DNA from: Trichococcus collinsii
GTDB lineage: Bacteria > Bacillota > Bacilli > Lactobacillales > Aerococcaceae
Reading direction: 5' to 3'
Assembly: GCF_900107505.1 (NCBI RefSeq)
Contig: NZ_FNQH01000002.1
Location: 248,001 to 312,000, forward strand
Length of the DNA stretch: 64,000 bases
Under the pieces are notes generated by a model. The model was not told where the DNA came from, did not search any database, and saw only the letters and a program-made list of their open reading frames with translations. This document shows positions 16,635 to 25,354 of this stretch, piece by piece; within the stretch, counting starts at the first letter, position 1, and each line of letters begins with the position of its first letter. A program made the position numbers and the translations under genes.

Positions 16635-17135
16635 TCAGTCGCGCACTCTTTTGCCCATGTAGACAAGGTCGCGTTCGATGCCGTCGAGTTCGGCTACTCT
16701 CGGCAAATATCCCCATTGTTCGAAGCCGAATTTTTTCATCAGCCCGATGCTTGGAGCGTTGTGGCCGAAGATGAGGCAGACCAAATTGGTAATGTCCAAC
16801 TCTTCGCAAGCCGCCAAGACTGTTTCCATGATCTGTGTGCCCATTTTTTTGCCGCGGTAGTCTTCATGGATATAGATGCTCAATTCTGCTGTCTTGTCAT
16901 AGGCAGCGCGCTCGTGGAAAGCCTGAAAGCTCACCCAAGCACAGATTTTCCCATCCTCTTCAAAAACCCAGATCGGTCTGTAGCTTGGCGAATGGTCCAA
17001 GAACCAGCCCATTTTTTGTTTGACGGTCACCGGTTCAAGGTCGGCCGTCACCATCCGGCTGGATATCGTCTGATTGTAGATGGCGACGATATCTTCTACA
17101 TCGTCCAAAGTTGCGTTTCTATGTGTAAGGGTCAT
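16635..17135 (-). CDS. GNAT N-acetyltransferase (phosphinothricin-acetyltransferase-like)
   Basis: The 166-residue cytosolic protein has the acetyl-CoA-binding motif A, EDYRGKKMGTQIMETVLA (around 100-117), followed by the motif-B helix GLMKKFGFEQWG. The N-terminus (RNATLDDVEDIVAIYNQTI) and ...LSIYIHEDYRGK match the Pat/YwnH branch, which acetylates small amines or amino-acid analogues. The natural substrate cannot be inferred. It is single, with a hairpin directly after the stop codon. Confidence 0.88.
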   Translation of the reverse strand: MTLTHRNATLDDVEDIVAIYNQTISSRMVTADLEPVTVKQKMGWFLDHSPSYRPIWVFEEDGKICAWVSFQAFHERAAYDKTAELSIYIHEDYRGKKMGTQIMETVLAACEELDITNLVCLIFGHNAPSIGLMKKFGFEQWGYLPRVAELDGIERDLVYMGKRVRD

Positions 17136-17349
17136 AGTTTATTCCTCCAAAAATCAAAGATTCACAGCCCGACTTCTCGAAGGACTATACGCTATTTTAC
17201 CAGTTTGTCACAGCGATGTGCCATCTATTTTCACGAGAGTATGCAAATAGTGTTTCCCTGTTCCAATTTCTGCAAGATTGCCGCAGTTTTTCGTAATCTT
17301 CCCGATGAAAATCAGTTATACTGGATACAAGAATGGGGTGGATAACATA

Positions 17350-18051
17350 ATGAATGAACAAATATATATTGCAGAAGATGAAGAAGGCATCCGTTTGACG
17401 GTGAAGACGTTTCTGGAGAGCGAGGGCTATGTGGTCTCCGACTTTCCTAATGGCGACCTGCTTTACGATGCTTTCCTCAACAAACAGCCGGACTTGGTCA
17501 TCCTGGATGTGATGATGCCGGGATCGAGCGGTTTCGAGATCACAAAAAAAATCCGCGACGTCAGTTCTGTTCCGATCATCATCCTGACCGCAAAAGACAG
17601 CGACATGGACTACGCGACGGGCATCAACCTAGGCAGTGATGATTATTTCACTAAACCCTTCAGTGCCATCGCCCTGAATATGCGCGTGAAGGCGATGCTG
17701 CGTCGCATCAAGATGGATCAGGAACGCATGCCTTCTCGCGATGAAGAACCGACACTCCGGATCGGTGATATCGAAATCGATTTGGCCGCCATGTCCGTCA
17801 AACAAAATGGTACTTCCCTCAACCTGACACCGAATGAATACAATGTGTTCGTCTATCTAATAGAAAACAAAAACCGTGCCGTTTCGAGGGATGAGCTTTT
17901 GGATTCGATCTGGGGCTACGGCAAGGACATCGAGACGCGGGCCTGCGACGACACGGTCAGGCGCTTGCGCAAAAAACTGGCCGGTTCCACAGTCGAAATC
18001 GAGACTGTCTGGGGATTCGGCTTCACCGTGAAGGAGTCGTCTGAGGGATGA
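17350..18051 (+). CDS. OmpR-family response regulator
   Basis: The 233-residue protein starts at ATG 17350 after a GGGGTGG site; an upstream in-frame start at 17278 is unlikely. The receiver domain (1-120) has the acidic pocket EDEE, phospho-acceptor D53 (LVILDVMMPG), a threonine in ILTAKDS and K in FTKPF. The C-terminal winged helix (~140-230, LTPNEYNVFVYL, DDTVRRLRKKL, ETVWGFGFTV) binds DNA. Its stop overlaps the kinase ATG by 4 nt, so the pair is co-translated. The VTC-DUF4956 operon ~1.6 kb downstream, on the same strand, is the natural candidate target; that link is inference. Confidence 0.94.
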   Translation: MNEQIYIAEDEEGIRLTVKTFLESEGYVVSDFPNGDLLYDAFLNKQPDLVILDVMMPGSSGFEITKKIRDVSSVPIIILTAKDSDMDYATGINLGSDDYFTKPFSAIALNMRVKAMLRRIKMDQERMPSRDEEPTLRIGDIEIDLAAMSVKQNGTSLNLTPNEYNVFVYLIENKNRAVSRDELLDSIWGYGKDIETRACDDTVRRLRKKLAGSTVEIETVWGFGFTVKESSEG

Positions 18052-19472
18052 AGACATCGAAAAAAAGTTTGAAGATCCGGCTCCTGACGACCGTCACGCT
18101 TCTGTTGGCGGCGGTCTTTGCCTTTATTTACCTGGTGTTCAATTTTTTCTTCACCCAATACATCGAAACGACAGCGGACTCCCTGCTTGCCGAAGCGAGA
18201 CGAAATTACATCGAGCGTCCCTTCGATGAGGACAAAAAGTTGGAATCCGAGCCAGCTGCATCGGATGCAATCATCGTGGATGAGCCGAGGGACAAGAATA
18301 AAGAACCGCATACAGCCTTCGCGTCCAGCGTCCAAAAGACGATCATTTCCGAAGATTTCGAAATACTGTTCCCGCAGATTCAGGACACTGGCTTCAGTGA
18401 TGATGATGCCTTGACGAATTTCGTTTCCGGACTGGAAAGCTCCGACATCACGTTGGCATTGACAGCCGATGGGAAATTGGAATTGGAGGACAATCTCTAC
18501 TACTATTCCATCGCTCCCAACGCCGAGGAGGAAGGAACCTACGCGGTATTCTTCCTTAACATGTCCGATCTGTTCGTCTTCGAGCAGAACCTAAATCAAA
18601 TCCTTTTGATCATCATGCTGATCGGGTTGGTGACCATCGCCACCATCACCTATCTGCTCGTTTCACGAATCACGAAACCGTTGCAGACACTAGCCTTGTT
18701 CGCGAAAGAAATCGGTGAAGGAAACTATCAGACGATCGATGAGGAATTCGTCGATTTGGAGCTCCATGAACTGAAGACGACCATGAACGATACCACCAAC
18801 AAACTCAAGCTGTATGACGCCGATCAGCGCACGTTCTTCCAGAATGCTTCCCATGAACTGCGCACACCGTTGCAGATCATCAAGACAAACGCGGAAGGCA
18901 TCGAAGTCGGCATCATTGATGACAAAAAAGGCGCCATCGCTATCAAAAACGAGACCGACAAACTGGGTACGCTTGTAGAGGATATCCTCTACCTGTCGCG
19001 TCTAGAGACGCGTTCATCGGATCGGTTAACGGCCACCAACGATATCCGCGAGACCTTAGCCTATACCGCTGAACGCTATGCCAGCGTCAGCAATCAAAAA
19101 AATCTGCAGGTGCAGTTTGACTTCCAGAAGGATCCCGTCCTGTTCCATTACGATGAGCGGGATTTTGAACGGGCGTTTCAAAATCTCATCTCCAATGCCC
19201 TGCGTTACGCAAAAGGCATCATCCGTCTGGGCTGCAAGGAGATAGACAACCGGATTATGATCACCATCTACAACGATGGGGAACCGATTTCCAAGAAAGA
19301 CCTGCCGCATATTTTCGACCGCTTCTACAAAGGCAATAAAGGCGTGCACGGCATCGGACTCTCCATCGTCCAATCAATTGTGCAGACCTACGGCGGACGC
19401 ATAGAAGTCATGTCATCCGCAAAAGGAACAACTTTCACGATCATCCTGCCGCAACAAAAAAAATCTATTTAA
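18048..19472 (+). CDS. Membrane sensor histidine kinase
   Basis: The 474-residue kinase has membrane helices at ~10-36 and ~183-206. Between them is an acidic extracellular sensor of about 145 residues with no recognised domain. A HAMP segment (~207-260) leads to the phospho-acceptor H269 in NASHELRTPL. The ATPase domain has an N-box (NLISNALRYA), a DRF/YKG motif and a G-box (GIGLSIV). It phosphorylates the upstream-encoded OmpR-type regulator. The large external domain suggests sensing of an envelope or extracellular signal. A strong terminator follows. Confidence 0.93.
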   Translation: MKTSKKSLKIRLLTTVTLLLAAVFAFIYLVFNFFFTQYIETTADSLLAEARRNYIERPFDEDKKLESEPAASDAIIVDEPRDKNKEPHTAFASSVQKTIISEDFEILFPQIQDTGFSDDDALTNFVSGLESSDITLALTADGKLELEDNLYYYSIAPNAEEEGTYAVFFLNMSDLFVFEQNLNQILLIIMLIGLVTIATITYLLVSRITKPLQTLALFAKEIGEGNYQTIDEEFVDLELHELKTTMNDTTNKLKLYDADQRTFFQNASHELRTPLQIIKTNAEGIEVGIIDDKKGAIAIKNETDKLGTLVEDILYLSRLETRSSDRLTATNDIRETLAYTAERYASVSNQKNLQVQFDFQKDPVLFHYDERDFERAFQNLISNALRYAKGIIRLGCKEIDNRIMITIYNDGEPISKKDLPHIFDRFYKGNKGVHGIGLSIVQSIVQTYGGRIEVMSSAKGTTFTIILPQQKKSI

Positions 19473-19480
19473 TAGAACAC

Positions 19481-19529
19481 GGACCGAAACGCTGCCCTCC
19501 CCCATAGGCCAGCGTTTCGGTCTCTTTTT
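19481..19529 (+). terminator. Terminator of the two-component system
   Basis: GACCGAAACGCTG and CAGCGTTTCGGTC form a perfect 13-bp stem around a C-rich loop, followed by TCTTTTT. Confidence 0.92.
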
Positions 19530-19683
19530 GTCGTCAAAATCGGCACTCTTTCAACTTTACGCATCTTTCCGCTCAATTTGCTCCATTTTTGCAACAACTC
19601 TCTGCCCTGTTTACGGAGAATTGTTTCCCAAATCGGCATAGAATTAAGGACATCAAGAGAAACAAGAAACGAGGTCGAGCGTT

Positions 19684-20370
19684 ATGAGCGAAATATGCTA
19701 CCGCAATGAATTCAAACATGAAATTTCCCAAAAGAACAAAGTCGTCCTCACAAGTCGGCTGAGAAAGGTCCTGAAACATGACGAGAATTCAGTAGGCAAC
19801 AGCTACAGCATCAGGAGTCTCTATTTTGACACGATTTATGATGATGCTTATTGGGACAAAGAGGATGGCCGCAGTTACCGCGAGAAGTTCCGGATCCGTT
19901 ATTACAACAATGACGCTTCCTTTATCCGCTTGGAAAAAAAAGTCAAGGACGGAGCAGTCGGTTACAAACAGAGCGCATGCATCACGAAAGAAATGGCCGA
20001 CCAGCTTATCCAAAAAAAATATGACTGCCTGGCTGATGCCAGTCATCCGTTGCTCCAGGAATTTTATGCAAAGTGCAAAAGCCAATGCATGGAACCAAAA
20101 GTAATCATCACTTATGAACGGGAAGCTTTCGCCTATGGCCCCGGGAACACGCGCATCACACTGGATTTTGATATGCACGCCAGCACGCAGATATCCTCTT
20201 TCTTCCACGATGGCCGCATCGGAATAAGGGAGCCCGGGATAGACTGCGTACTGGAAGTCAAATTCGACAATTACCTGCCGGGTTGGATCCAGAGTCTGGT
20301 GCAGACAGAAGAAACAAACAGCACCTCACATTCAAAATACGCAATTGGAAGACATTTAAATCAAATTTAA
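19684..20370 (+). CDS. VTC-domain (CYTH-like) polyphosphate polymerase family protein
   Basis: The 228-residue soluble protein matches the VTC/triphosphate-tunnel fold. It has the N-terminal basic strand (CYRNEFKHEI), paired charged strands (EKFRIRYYN, SFIRLEKKVK), a basic VTYER-like strand (VIITYEREAF), ITLDFDM and the final acidic EVKFDNYLPGWI. In yeast Vtc4 this domain makes polyphosphate from ATP. Bacterial stand-alone copies typically sit next to DUF4956 membrane proteins, as here. Their reaction is not firmly established. GAGG lies 9 nt before the ATG. Repeat R2 begins at its stop codon. Confidence 0.85.
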   Translation: MSEICYRNEFKHEISQKNKVVLTSRLRKVLKHDENSVGNSYSIRSLYFDTIYDDAYWDKEDGRSYREKFRIRYYNNDASFIRLEKKVKDGAVGYKQSACITKEMADQLIQKKYDCLADASHPLLQEFYAKCKSQCMEPKVIITYEREAFAYGPGNTRITLDFDMHASTQISSFFHDGRIGIREPGIDCVLEVKFDNYLPGWIQSLVQTEETNSTSHSKYAIGRHLNQI

Positions 20371-20619
20371 GAAAAGCGGAACGGGTTCGTTCAGCCCTGA
20401 AAGAAATTTAGGAAATCGTGCCATGCAACGTTCCCTACGGTCACCTTGTACTGGGACTCTAAGGGATGAATCCCTAAGAGTCCCATGCAACTGAGCATCG
20501 CAGAGCGCAATATGCTGAGAGACTTCCTGCGTCAGCAGGTTAGTCGAACAGTATCCTTAGCTCGCAGAGACAAGGGGTTCCTTTATCCTTTCCGAAGGGC
20601 TAACCCGTGAAGCTAGCCA
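20366..20619. repeat. Dispersed intergenic element R2 (long form, ~254 bp)
   Basis: The ends are nearly identical to R1 at 744-873 and pair with each other in the same way (ACGGGTT...AGCCCT against AGGGCT...AACCCGT). The middle is ~125 bp longer and adds a hairpin GGGACTCTAAGGGAT / ATCCCTAAGAGTCCC around GA at ~20453-20484. The first bases overlap the stop codon of the VTC gene. The element fills nearly the whole gap to the DUF4956 gene, so it is almost certainly transcribed as part of this operon. Confidence 0.8.
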
Positions 20620-20671
20620 TCGTTCTAGAAGTAAGTAATATTATTTAAAACATACCAGGAGGAATATTGAA

Positions 20672-21346
20672 ATGACAACATTTACAGATATCATTAAAAA
20701 CAGCTTTTTGGAGGAAACGGCCGATTTTTCCATCGCGGCGGCGTCAGTTTCCCTGCTATCGGCGCTCTTCATCGGCCTGTTCATCTTCTTCATCTATAAA
20801 AAAACCTACGCCGGCGTCATGTATTCGAAACCCTTCAACACGTCGTTGGTGCTGTTGTCGGTCCTGACCACTTTCGTCATCCTGGCCGTAACCTCCAACG
20901 TTGTCCTTTCCCTAGGGATGGTCGGTGCCCTTTCCATCGTCCGCTTCCGTACCGCCATCAAGGAGCCGCTTGACCTGGTCTTCCTCTTCTGGTCGATCAG
21001 CGTCGGCATCATCTTGGGAGCTGGATTGTATTCTCTGGCTTTCCTCGGATCTGCATTCATCACGGTCATCCTGCTTGTTCTGACAGGGAAAGTCGATTCT
21101 TCGGCCCCTTACATCTTGATGCTTCAGCTTGAGAATGAGAATGCGGAATTGCAGGCGACCGAAATCATCAAAAACCGTTTCGGCAAAATCATCGTAAAAT
21201 CCAAGAGCATCACGGACGGTCAACCGGAATTGATCTATGAAGTAAAAGTCAAGAACAACGAAACAAGCTTCATGAATGAATTGAGCGCCATCGAAGGCGC
21301 CCAGAACGCCACTTTGGTCAGCTACAATGGCAACCAAGCAGGATAA
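20672..21346 (+). CDS. DUF4956 membrane protein
   Basis: The 224-residue protein has four membrane helices in the N-terminal ~145 residues. It carries the family signature around LSLGMVGALSIVRFRTAIKEP, in which an Arg-x-Arg lies just after a membrane helix. A ~75-residue cytosolic ferredoxin-like tail follows (APYILMLQLENENAEL). DUF4956 proteins recur beside VTC-domain enzymes, suggesting they handle the product at the membrane; no activity is proven. AGGAGG lies 7-8 nt before the ATG. Repeat R2 lies between it and the VTC gene. Confidence 0.85.
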   Translation: MTTFTDIIKNSFLEETADFSIAAASVSLLSALFIGLFIFFIYKKTYAGVMYSKPFNTSLVLLSVLTTFVILAVTSNVVLSLGMVGALSIVRFRTAIKEPLDLVFLFWSISVGIILGAGLYSLAFLGSAFITVILLVLTGKVDSSAPYILMLQLENENAELQATEIIKNRFGKIIVKSKSITDGQPELIYEVKVKNNETSFMNELSAIEGAQNATLVSYNGNQAG

Positions 21347-21422
21347 GAAAAGCTTACCCATGCAGCTAGACATCAACAGCAGATATTAACCAAAAAAACA
21401 TACCAGACAGGAGAACTAACCC

Positions 21423-23297
21423 ATGAAAAGTACTATAATAAATCTAAAGAATAAACCTCTAACTCAAATGCTCGCTCTGACAGGCACCTTTGCCTTATTG
21501 ACCGCTTGCTCTACTGAAGCGAGCACCACAACAGCATCAAGCGATGGCTCGACCACTGAGGCTACCGTTGAATCCACTCTTGCATCAGACTCCAGCTACT
21601 CAGAAAGTAACAGCACAGCCATCAGTTTTTCCGACGATACCATCACAGTCGACGGATCCGGAGCTGCGGCTGACGGTTCGATCCTGACCATCACGCAACC
21701 AGGCACGTATATCCTCAGCGGAACCCTAAGCGAAGGCCAGGTTCGTGTCGAAACAGTCGATGAAGCCGATGTCCAGATCGTTCTCGACGGGGCTACTATC
21801 ACGAATTCCACCGGAGCCGCCATCTACGTGAAAAGCGCCAACTCCGCGACCATCACTTTGGCTGAAGGAACGACCAATACTTTAAGCGACGGAGAAACGT
21901 ATACCTTCGAAGACAGTGAGGATGAGCCGGATGCTACCCTATTCAGCAAATCCGACCTCATCCTGAACGGAACGGGAACGTTGGTCGTCGATGCCAATTA
22001 TGCTCATGCCATCAAAGGGAAAGATGATGTGACCATCGCAGAAGGAACCTATGAGATCACTTCTGTCGGCGACGCCATCAAAGGAAGCGATTCGCTCTTC
22101 ATCAGCTCCGGCACTTTCACGATCGATGCGGGCGGAGACGGACTGCAGTCCACAAATGAGGAAGAAGAAGGCAAAGGGACCTTGACTATCGAATCCGGCA
22201 CTTTCGCGATCACAGCAGCCTCTGATGGCATCCAAGCCGCAACCGATCTGCAGATACTTGGTGGCGACTTTACGATTACAACCGGCGGTGGCAGCACGAA
22301 TAGCAGTACTGAGAGCGAAGCTTGGGGAACATGGGCAGCACCTGCTGAAGAAGCAGCTACCACTACCACCGAGGAAACAACCAGCGCTAAAGGTTTGAAA
22401 GCGACAGGCTCATTAGCGATTTCCGGTGGTACCTTCATCTTGGACACTTCCGATGACGCCATCCATACCAATGACACGATCCAAATCACGGGCGGAGACT
22501 TCACGATCGCTTCTGGGGATGATGGCATTCATGCCGACAACACCTTGACAATCGATGACGGAACCATTAATATCAATCAAAGTTATGAAGGAATCGAGGC
22601 TACCGAAATCACACTGAATGGCGGAAACATCACTTTGACGTCAACAGATGACGGTGTAAACACAGCCGGCGGAAACGATGCGTCAGCCGTCAGCGGACGC
22701 CCTGGCGAAAACACGTTCACCTCGACTTCAGAAGGAGCAGGACTCTTGACCATCAACGGCGGAACGCTTGTGGTAAACGCGAGCGGCGATGGACTCGACA
22801 GCAACGGAAGCATCGAAATGAACGATGGCACCGTAATCGTCAACGGCCCGACCGACAGCATGAACGGTACGTTGGATTACGACAGCACATTCAACATGAA
22901 TGGCGGTACCCTGATCGGGGTCGGCAGCTCCGGAATGGCGATGAGCCCTTCTTCAACATCAGCACAAAGCTTCCTGTTCACATCCTCTATCCCCTTGGCT
23001 GCGGATGAAGCCATCCAGATTACCGGTCCGGACGGAGAAGTGATCATGACCTTTGAGGCTTCCACAACGGCACAGTCGCTTGTATTCTCCAGTCCTGACC
23101 TGGTCAACGGCTCTGCGTACACAATCACAACCGGCGGAACAGTTTCCGGCGAATCCACTACCGGTATTTATGAAGATACGTCCTTCAACGGCGGTTCATC
23201 CACCGTTGATGTCAGCGCCACAACTGAAGCAAGCAGCGGACAAATGGGCGGCATGGGCGGCAACTCAATGCCCGTATCAGGTGCATCCGTGAAGTAA
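21423..23297 (+). CDS. Surface lipoprotein with carbohydrate-binding beta-helix (Cthe_2159/DUF4353-like)
   Basis: The 624-residue secreted protein has a lipobox LLTAC, so it is probably diacylated at the cysteine near residue 29. A Ser/Thr/Ala-rich spacer follows. From about residue 80 to 500 there are repeated rungs of the pattern GGTFxI...DGI (GDAIKGSD, GDGLQST, SDGIQAA, DDAIHTND, DDGIHADN, DDGVNTAG, GDGLDSNG). This fits a right-handed parallel beta-helix with stacked Asp/Gly turns. Cthe_2159-type proteins bind acidic polysaccharide and Ca2+. The C-terminus is Ser/Gly/Met-rich (GQMGGMGGNSMP). It probably anchors or shapes an extracellular polymer handled by the VTC/DUF4956 pair; that role is inferred from the neighbourhood. 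Confidence 0.85.
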   Translation: MKSTIINLKNKPLTQMLALTGTFALLTACSTEASTTTASSDGSTTEATVESTLASDSSYSESNSTAISFSDDTITVDGSGAAADGSILTITQPGTYILSGTLSEGQVRVETVDEADVQIVLDGATITNSTGAAIYVKSANSATITLAEGTTNTLSDGETYTFEDSEDEPDATLFSKSDLILNGTGTLVVDANYAHAIKGKDDVTIAEGTYEITSVGDAIKGSDSLFISSGTFTIDAGGDGLQSTNEEEEGKGTLTIESGTFAITAASDGIQAATDLQILGGDFTITTGGGSTNSSTESEAWGTWAAPAEEAATTTTEETTSAKGLKATGSLAISGGTFILDTSDDAIHTNDTIQITGGDFTIASGDDGIHADNTLTIDDGTININQSYEGIEATEITLNGGNITLTSTDDGVNTAGGNDASAVSGRPGENTFTSTSEGAGLLTINGGTLVVNASGDGLDSNGSIEMNDGTVIVNGPTDSMNGTLDYDSTFNMNGGTLIGVGSSGMAMSPSSTSAQSFLFTSSIPLAADEAIQITGPDGEVIMTFEASTTAQSLVFSSPDLVNGSAYTITTGGTVSGESTTGIYEDTSFNGGSSTVDVSATTEASSGQMGGMGGNSMPVSGASVK

Positions 23298-23404
23298 ACA
23301 CACATCAACAAAATATCTTTCCTAGCCGAGCAATCCGGACAAGAGGCTAACCATTCCCTCTTTCCGGTCATTGGCAAAAATTAGCCCCAGAAGAGGTAAC
23401 TGCT

Positions 23405-24373
23405 ATGAAAAATAGAAAAAAACTAAAGAAAAAATATGCGCTTTTCCTGTCCACCATGTTTCTTGCGGGCTGTGTCACGTTCCTGCTGTGGGACTCAGCA
23501 AATTCCCAAGAGGGAGACAGTTCCGCATCAGCCCAGACCTTGACGACGGATGTCACCTATGCGGGTGATGAAGTACTGAAAGCTAATGATTCCAGCATCG
23601 CGGAAGCGAACGCGATTCTCCAGAGCAGCACGATCATGACGACAGCCGGAGAAGATTTGGCGGCGGATTTGGATGAACTGAATGCTGCCTACCCTAGTCA
23701 GCTTGGCTTTGTCCTCATCAACGAGCAGACCGGCGAAGCCGTCACAACCAATGCGTCCCGCGTCTTCACCAGTGCGAGCCTGTATAAATTATTTCTTACC
23801 TACGCTATCCTTGAACAAGTAGATGCCGGAGCACTTTCGTTGCAAGATCAGATGGCGGATGGCGCAACGATCGACGATTACCTGACCAGCACCATCACCG
23901 TTTCAGACAATGAAACGGCTAAGGAACTCGCCTATCTGATCGGATGGGACAACATCGAAACCTTCATCCATGATCAGGGCTTCGTTTCCACGAGTTTTAA
24001 CCCTTATCTGGAATCCGACGGTGTCTATTACAACGGAGACTTGGAAACAACGCCAGCCGAAGTCGCTTTCTTGTTGGAACGCTTGTTGGATGGCGAATTG
24101 CTTTCAGAATCCAGCACCGAATACTTTCTGGGACTCTTGGGCGATCAGCAGCTCGTCTATGCATTGAACATTGGCCTTACCGATGAGGTAACCTTTGCGC
24201 ATAAAACCGGCTTGTTGACTGACGTATCCCACGATGCTGGGATCCTGTCGATGGACGGTCAGAATTACATCGTAGCCGTCTTGACGGATGGTTGGCTGAA
24301 CGCGACCGATGACGCGACCCCAGTATTCGAGGGAATCGGCTCGGCAGTGATGACTTACTTATATGCACAATAA
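23405..24373 (+). CDS. Extracellular class-A-beta-lactamase-like serine hydrolase
   Basis: The 322-residue protein has a basic N-terminus and one hydrophobic segment containing FLAGC, so it is a lipoprotein or N-terminally anchored. The penicilloyl-serine-transferase motifs are all present: SLYK (S125, K128), SDN (167-169) and KTG (267-269). The Glu166-type omega-loop motif needed for efficient beta-lactam deacylation is not evident (ETTPAEVAFLL occupies that region). A wall-modifying or ester-cleaving enzyme is therefore more likely than antibiotic resistance. It lies ~107 nt after the beta-helix lipoprotein with no terminator between, so it is the fourth gene of the VTC operon. Confidence 0.85.
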   Translation: MKNRKKLKKKYALFLSTMFLAGCVTFLLWDSANSQEGDSSASAQTLTTDVTYAGDEVLKANDSSIAEANAILQSSTIMTTAGEDLAADLDELNAAYPSQLGFVLINEQTGEAVTTNASRVFTSASLYKLFLTYAILEQVDAGALSLQDQMADGATIDDYLTSTITVSDNETAKELAYLIGWDNIETFIHDQGFVSTSFNPYLESDGVYYNGDLETTPAEVAFLLERLLDGELLSESSTEYFLGLLGDQQLVYALNIGLTDEVTFAHKTGLLTDVSHDAGILSMDGQNYIVAVLTDGWLNATDDATPVFEGIGSAVMTYLYAQ

Positions 24374-24389
24374 ACTAAAACACATGCCG

Positions 24390-24433
24390 AAAGCTTGGTC
24401 ATTCGGAATATTTTTTCGGACCCCAAGCTTTCG
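24390..24433 (+). terminator. Inverted repeat after the VTC operon
   Basis: CGAAAGCTTGG and CCAAGCTTTCG pair perfectly around a ~23-nt loop that contains TTTTTT. No clear T-tract follows the stem, so terminator function is uncertain. Confidence 0.45.
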
Positions 24434-24626
24434 CTATACAGCAACGTTTTATCATGGTAAACCCTTGCGCAAAAAGCCTGAAACTAGAGACAGCAAAAGG
24501 CTTATCGTTAGCTATCTGGCCTGAGATGCGGTATGCTATAGAGGTACTATCTATTTGCTGACGTTATATTTTTTATATCCAGCTCAAATCCAAGCCAGTA
24601 CAGGTATACTTCCAGGAGGAAAACAT

Positions 24627-25223
24627 ATGAAATTACAAGTAGAGAAACGCGAAAAAGTTGGCTCATCTGCAGCAAAGCGTGCACGATTGGACAAGAAACT
24701 GACTGCAGTCATCTATGGTAAAGATGTTGAAGCAACTCCAGTATTACTTGATGCAAAAGATTTTGACGAAGTGCTTAAGCAATTAGGTAAAAATGCGATC
24801 TTTGAAGTCAGCATATCCGGTGGAAAAACGATGCAAGTCATCCTTAAGGACATCCAACAGGCTGCCCTGAAGAACGAAATCCAAAACGTCGAATTGCAAG
24901 TAATCACAAAAGGTCAAAAATTGACGATGACTGTTCCGATTCACTTGGTCGGTAGTGAGGACGTCAAAGAAGGTGTCTTGACTCAAACATTGAACGAATT
25001 GGAAATCGAAACGGAAGCTACCAATGTGCCTACTGAATTCCAAATCGCTGTTAATGAAATGACCATCGGTGATACTTTAACAGTTGCTGATATCAAAGTC
25101 GATGCCGACATTACAGTCCTTACGGATCCAGAAGAAGCAGTTGTTGTTGTTTCTGCGCCAGTAGCTGAAGAAGTTGAAGAGGAAGCAGCTCCAACTGAAG
25201 AAGCAGAAACTGTCACTGAATAA
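24627..25223 (+). CDS. rplY: Ribosomal protein L25 / general stress protein Ctc
   Basis: The 198-residue long-form bL25 (TL5/Ctc) binds 5S rRNA in the large subunit. The N-terminal RNA-binding domain (~1-92) begins LQVEKREKVGSSAAKRAR and includes AVIYGKDVEATPV. The C-terminal beta domain (~95-180) is followed by an acidic tail (EEVEEEAAPTEEAETVTE). ATG 24627 has AGGAGG 7 nt upstream; an earlier in-frame start at 24555 lacks one. The upstream ~250 nt hold no gene. A strong terminator follows. Confidence 0.95.
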   Translation: MKLQVEKREKVGSSAAKRARLDKKLTAVIYGKDVEATPVLLDAKDFDEVLKQLGKNAIFEVSISGGKTMQVILKDIQQAALKNEIQNVELQVITKGQKLTMTVPIHLVGSEDVKEGVLTQTLNELEIETEATNVPTEFQIAVNEMTIGDTLTVADIKVDADITVLTDPEEAVVVVSAPVAEEVEEEAAPTEEAETVTE

Positions 25224-25299
25224 TTTTTAAATCAGATAGGCATAAAACCTTGATTGACACACTTACAGGTCTCATCAAGGTTAGGCTTACCTACACAAC

Positions 25300-25342
25300 A
25301 AAAAAAGTTTCGGTTTTGAACGTCAAAACCGAAACTTTTTTT
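25300..25342. terminator. Bidirectional terminator between rplY and the NUDIX gene
   Basis: AAGTTTCGGTTTTGA and TCAAAACCGAAACTT pair around ACG, with A/T runs on both sides that serve both convergent genes. Confidence 0.92.
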
Positions 25343-25354
25343 GTTTATTCCCAA

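Noticed and set aside
23405-24373. Antibiotic-resistance beta-lactamase
   Set aside because: It has the serine-hydrolase motifs but no evident Glu166 motif, and its operon context is envelope polymer genes.
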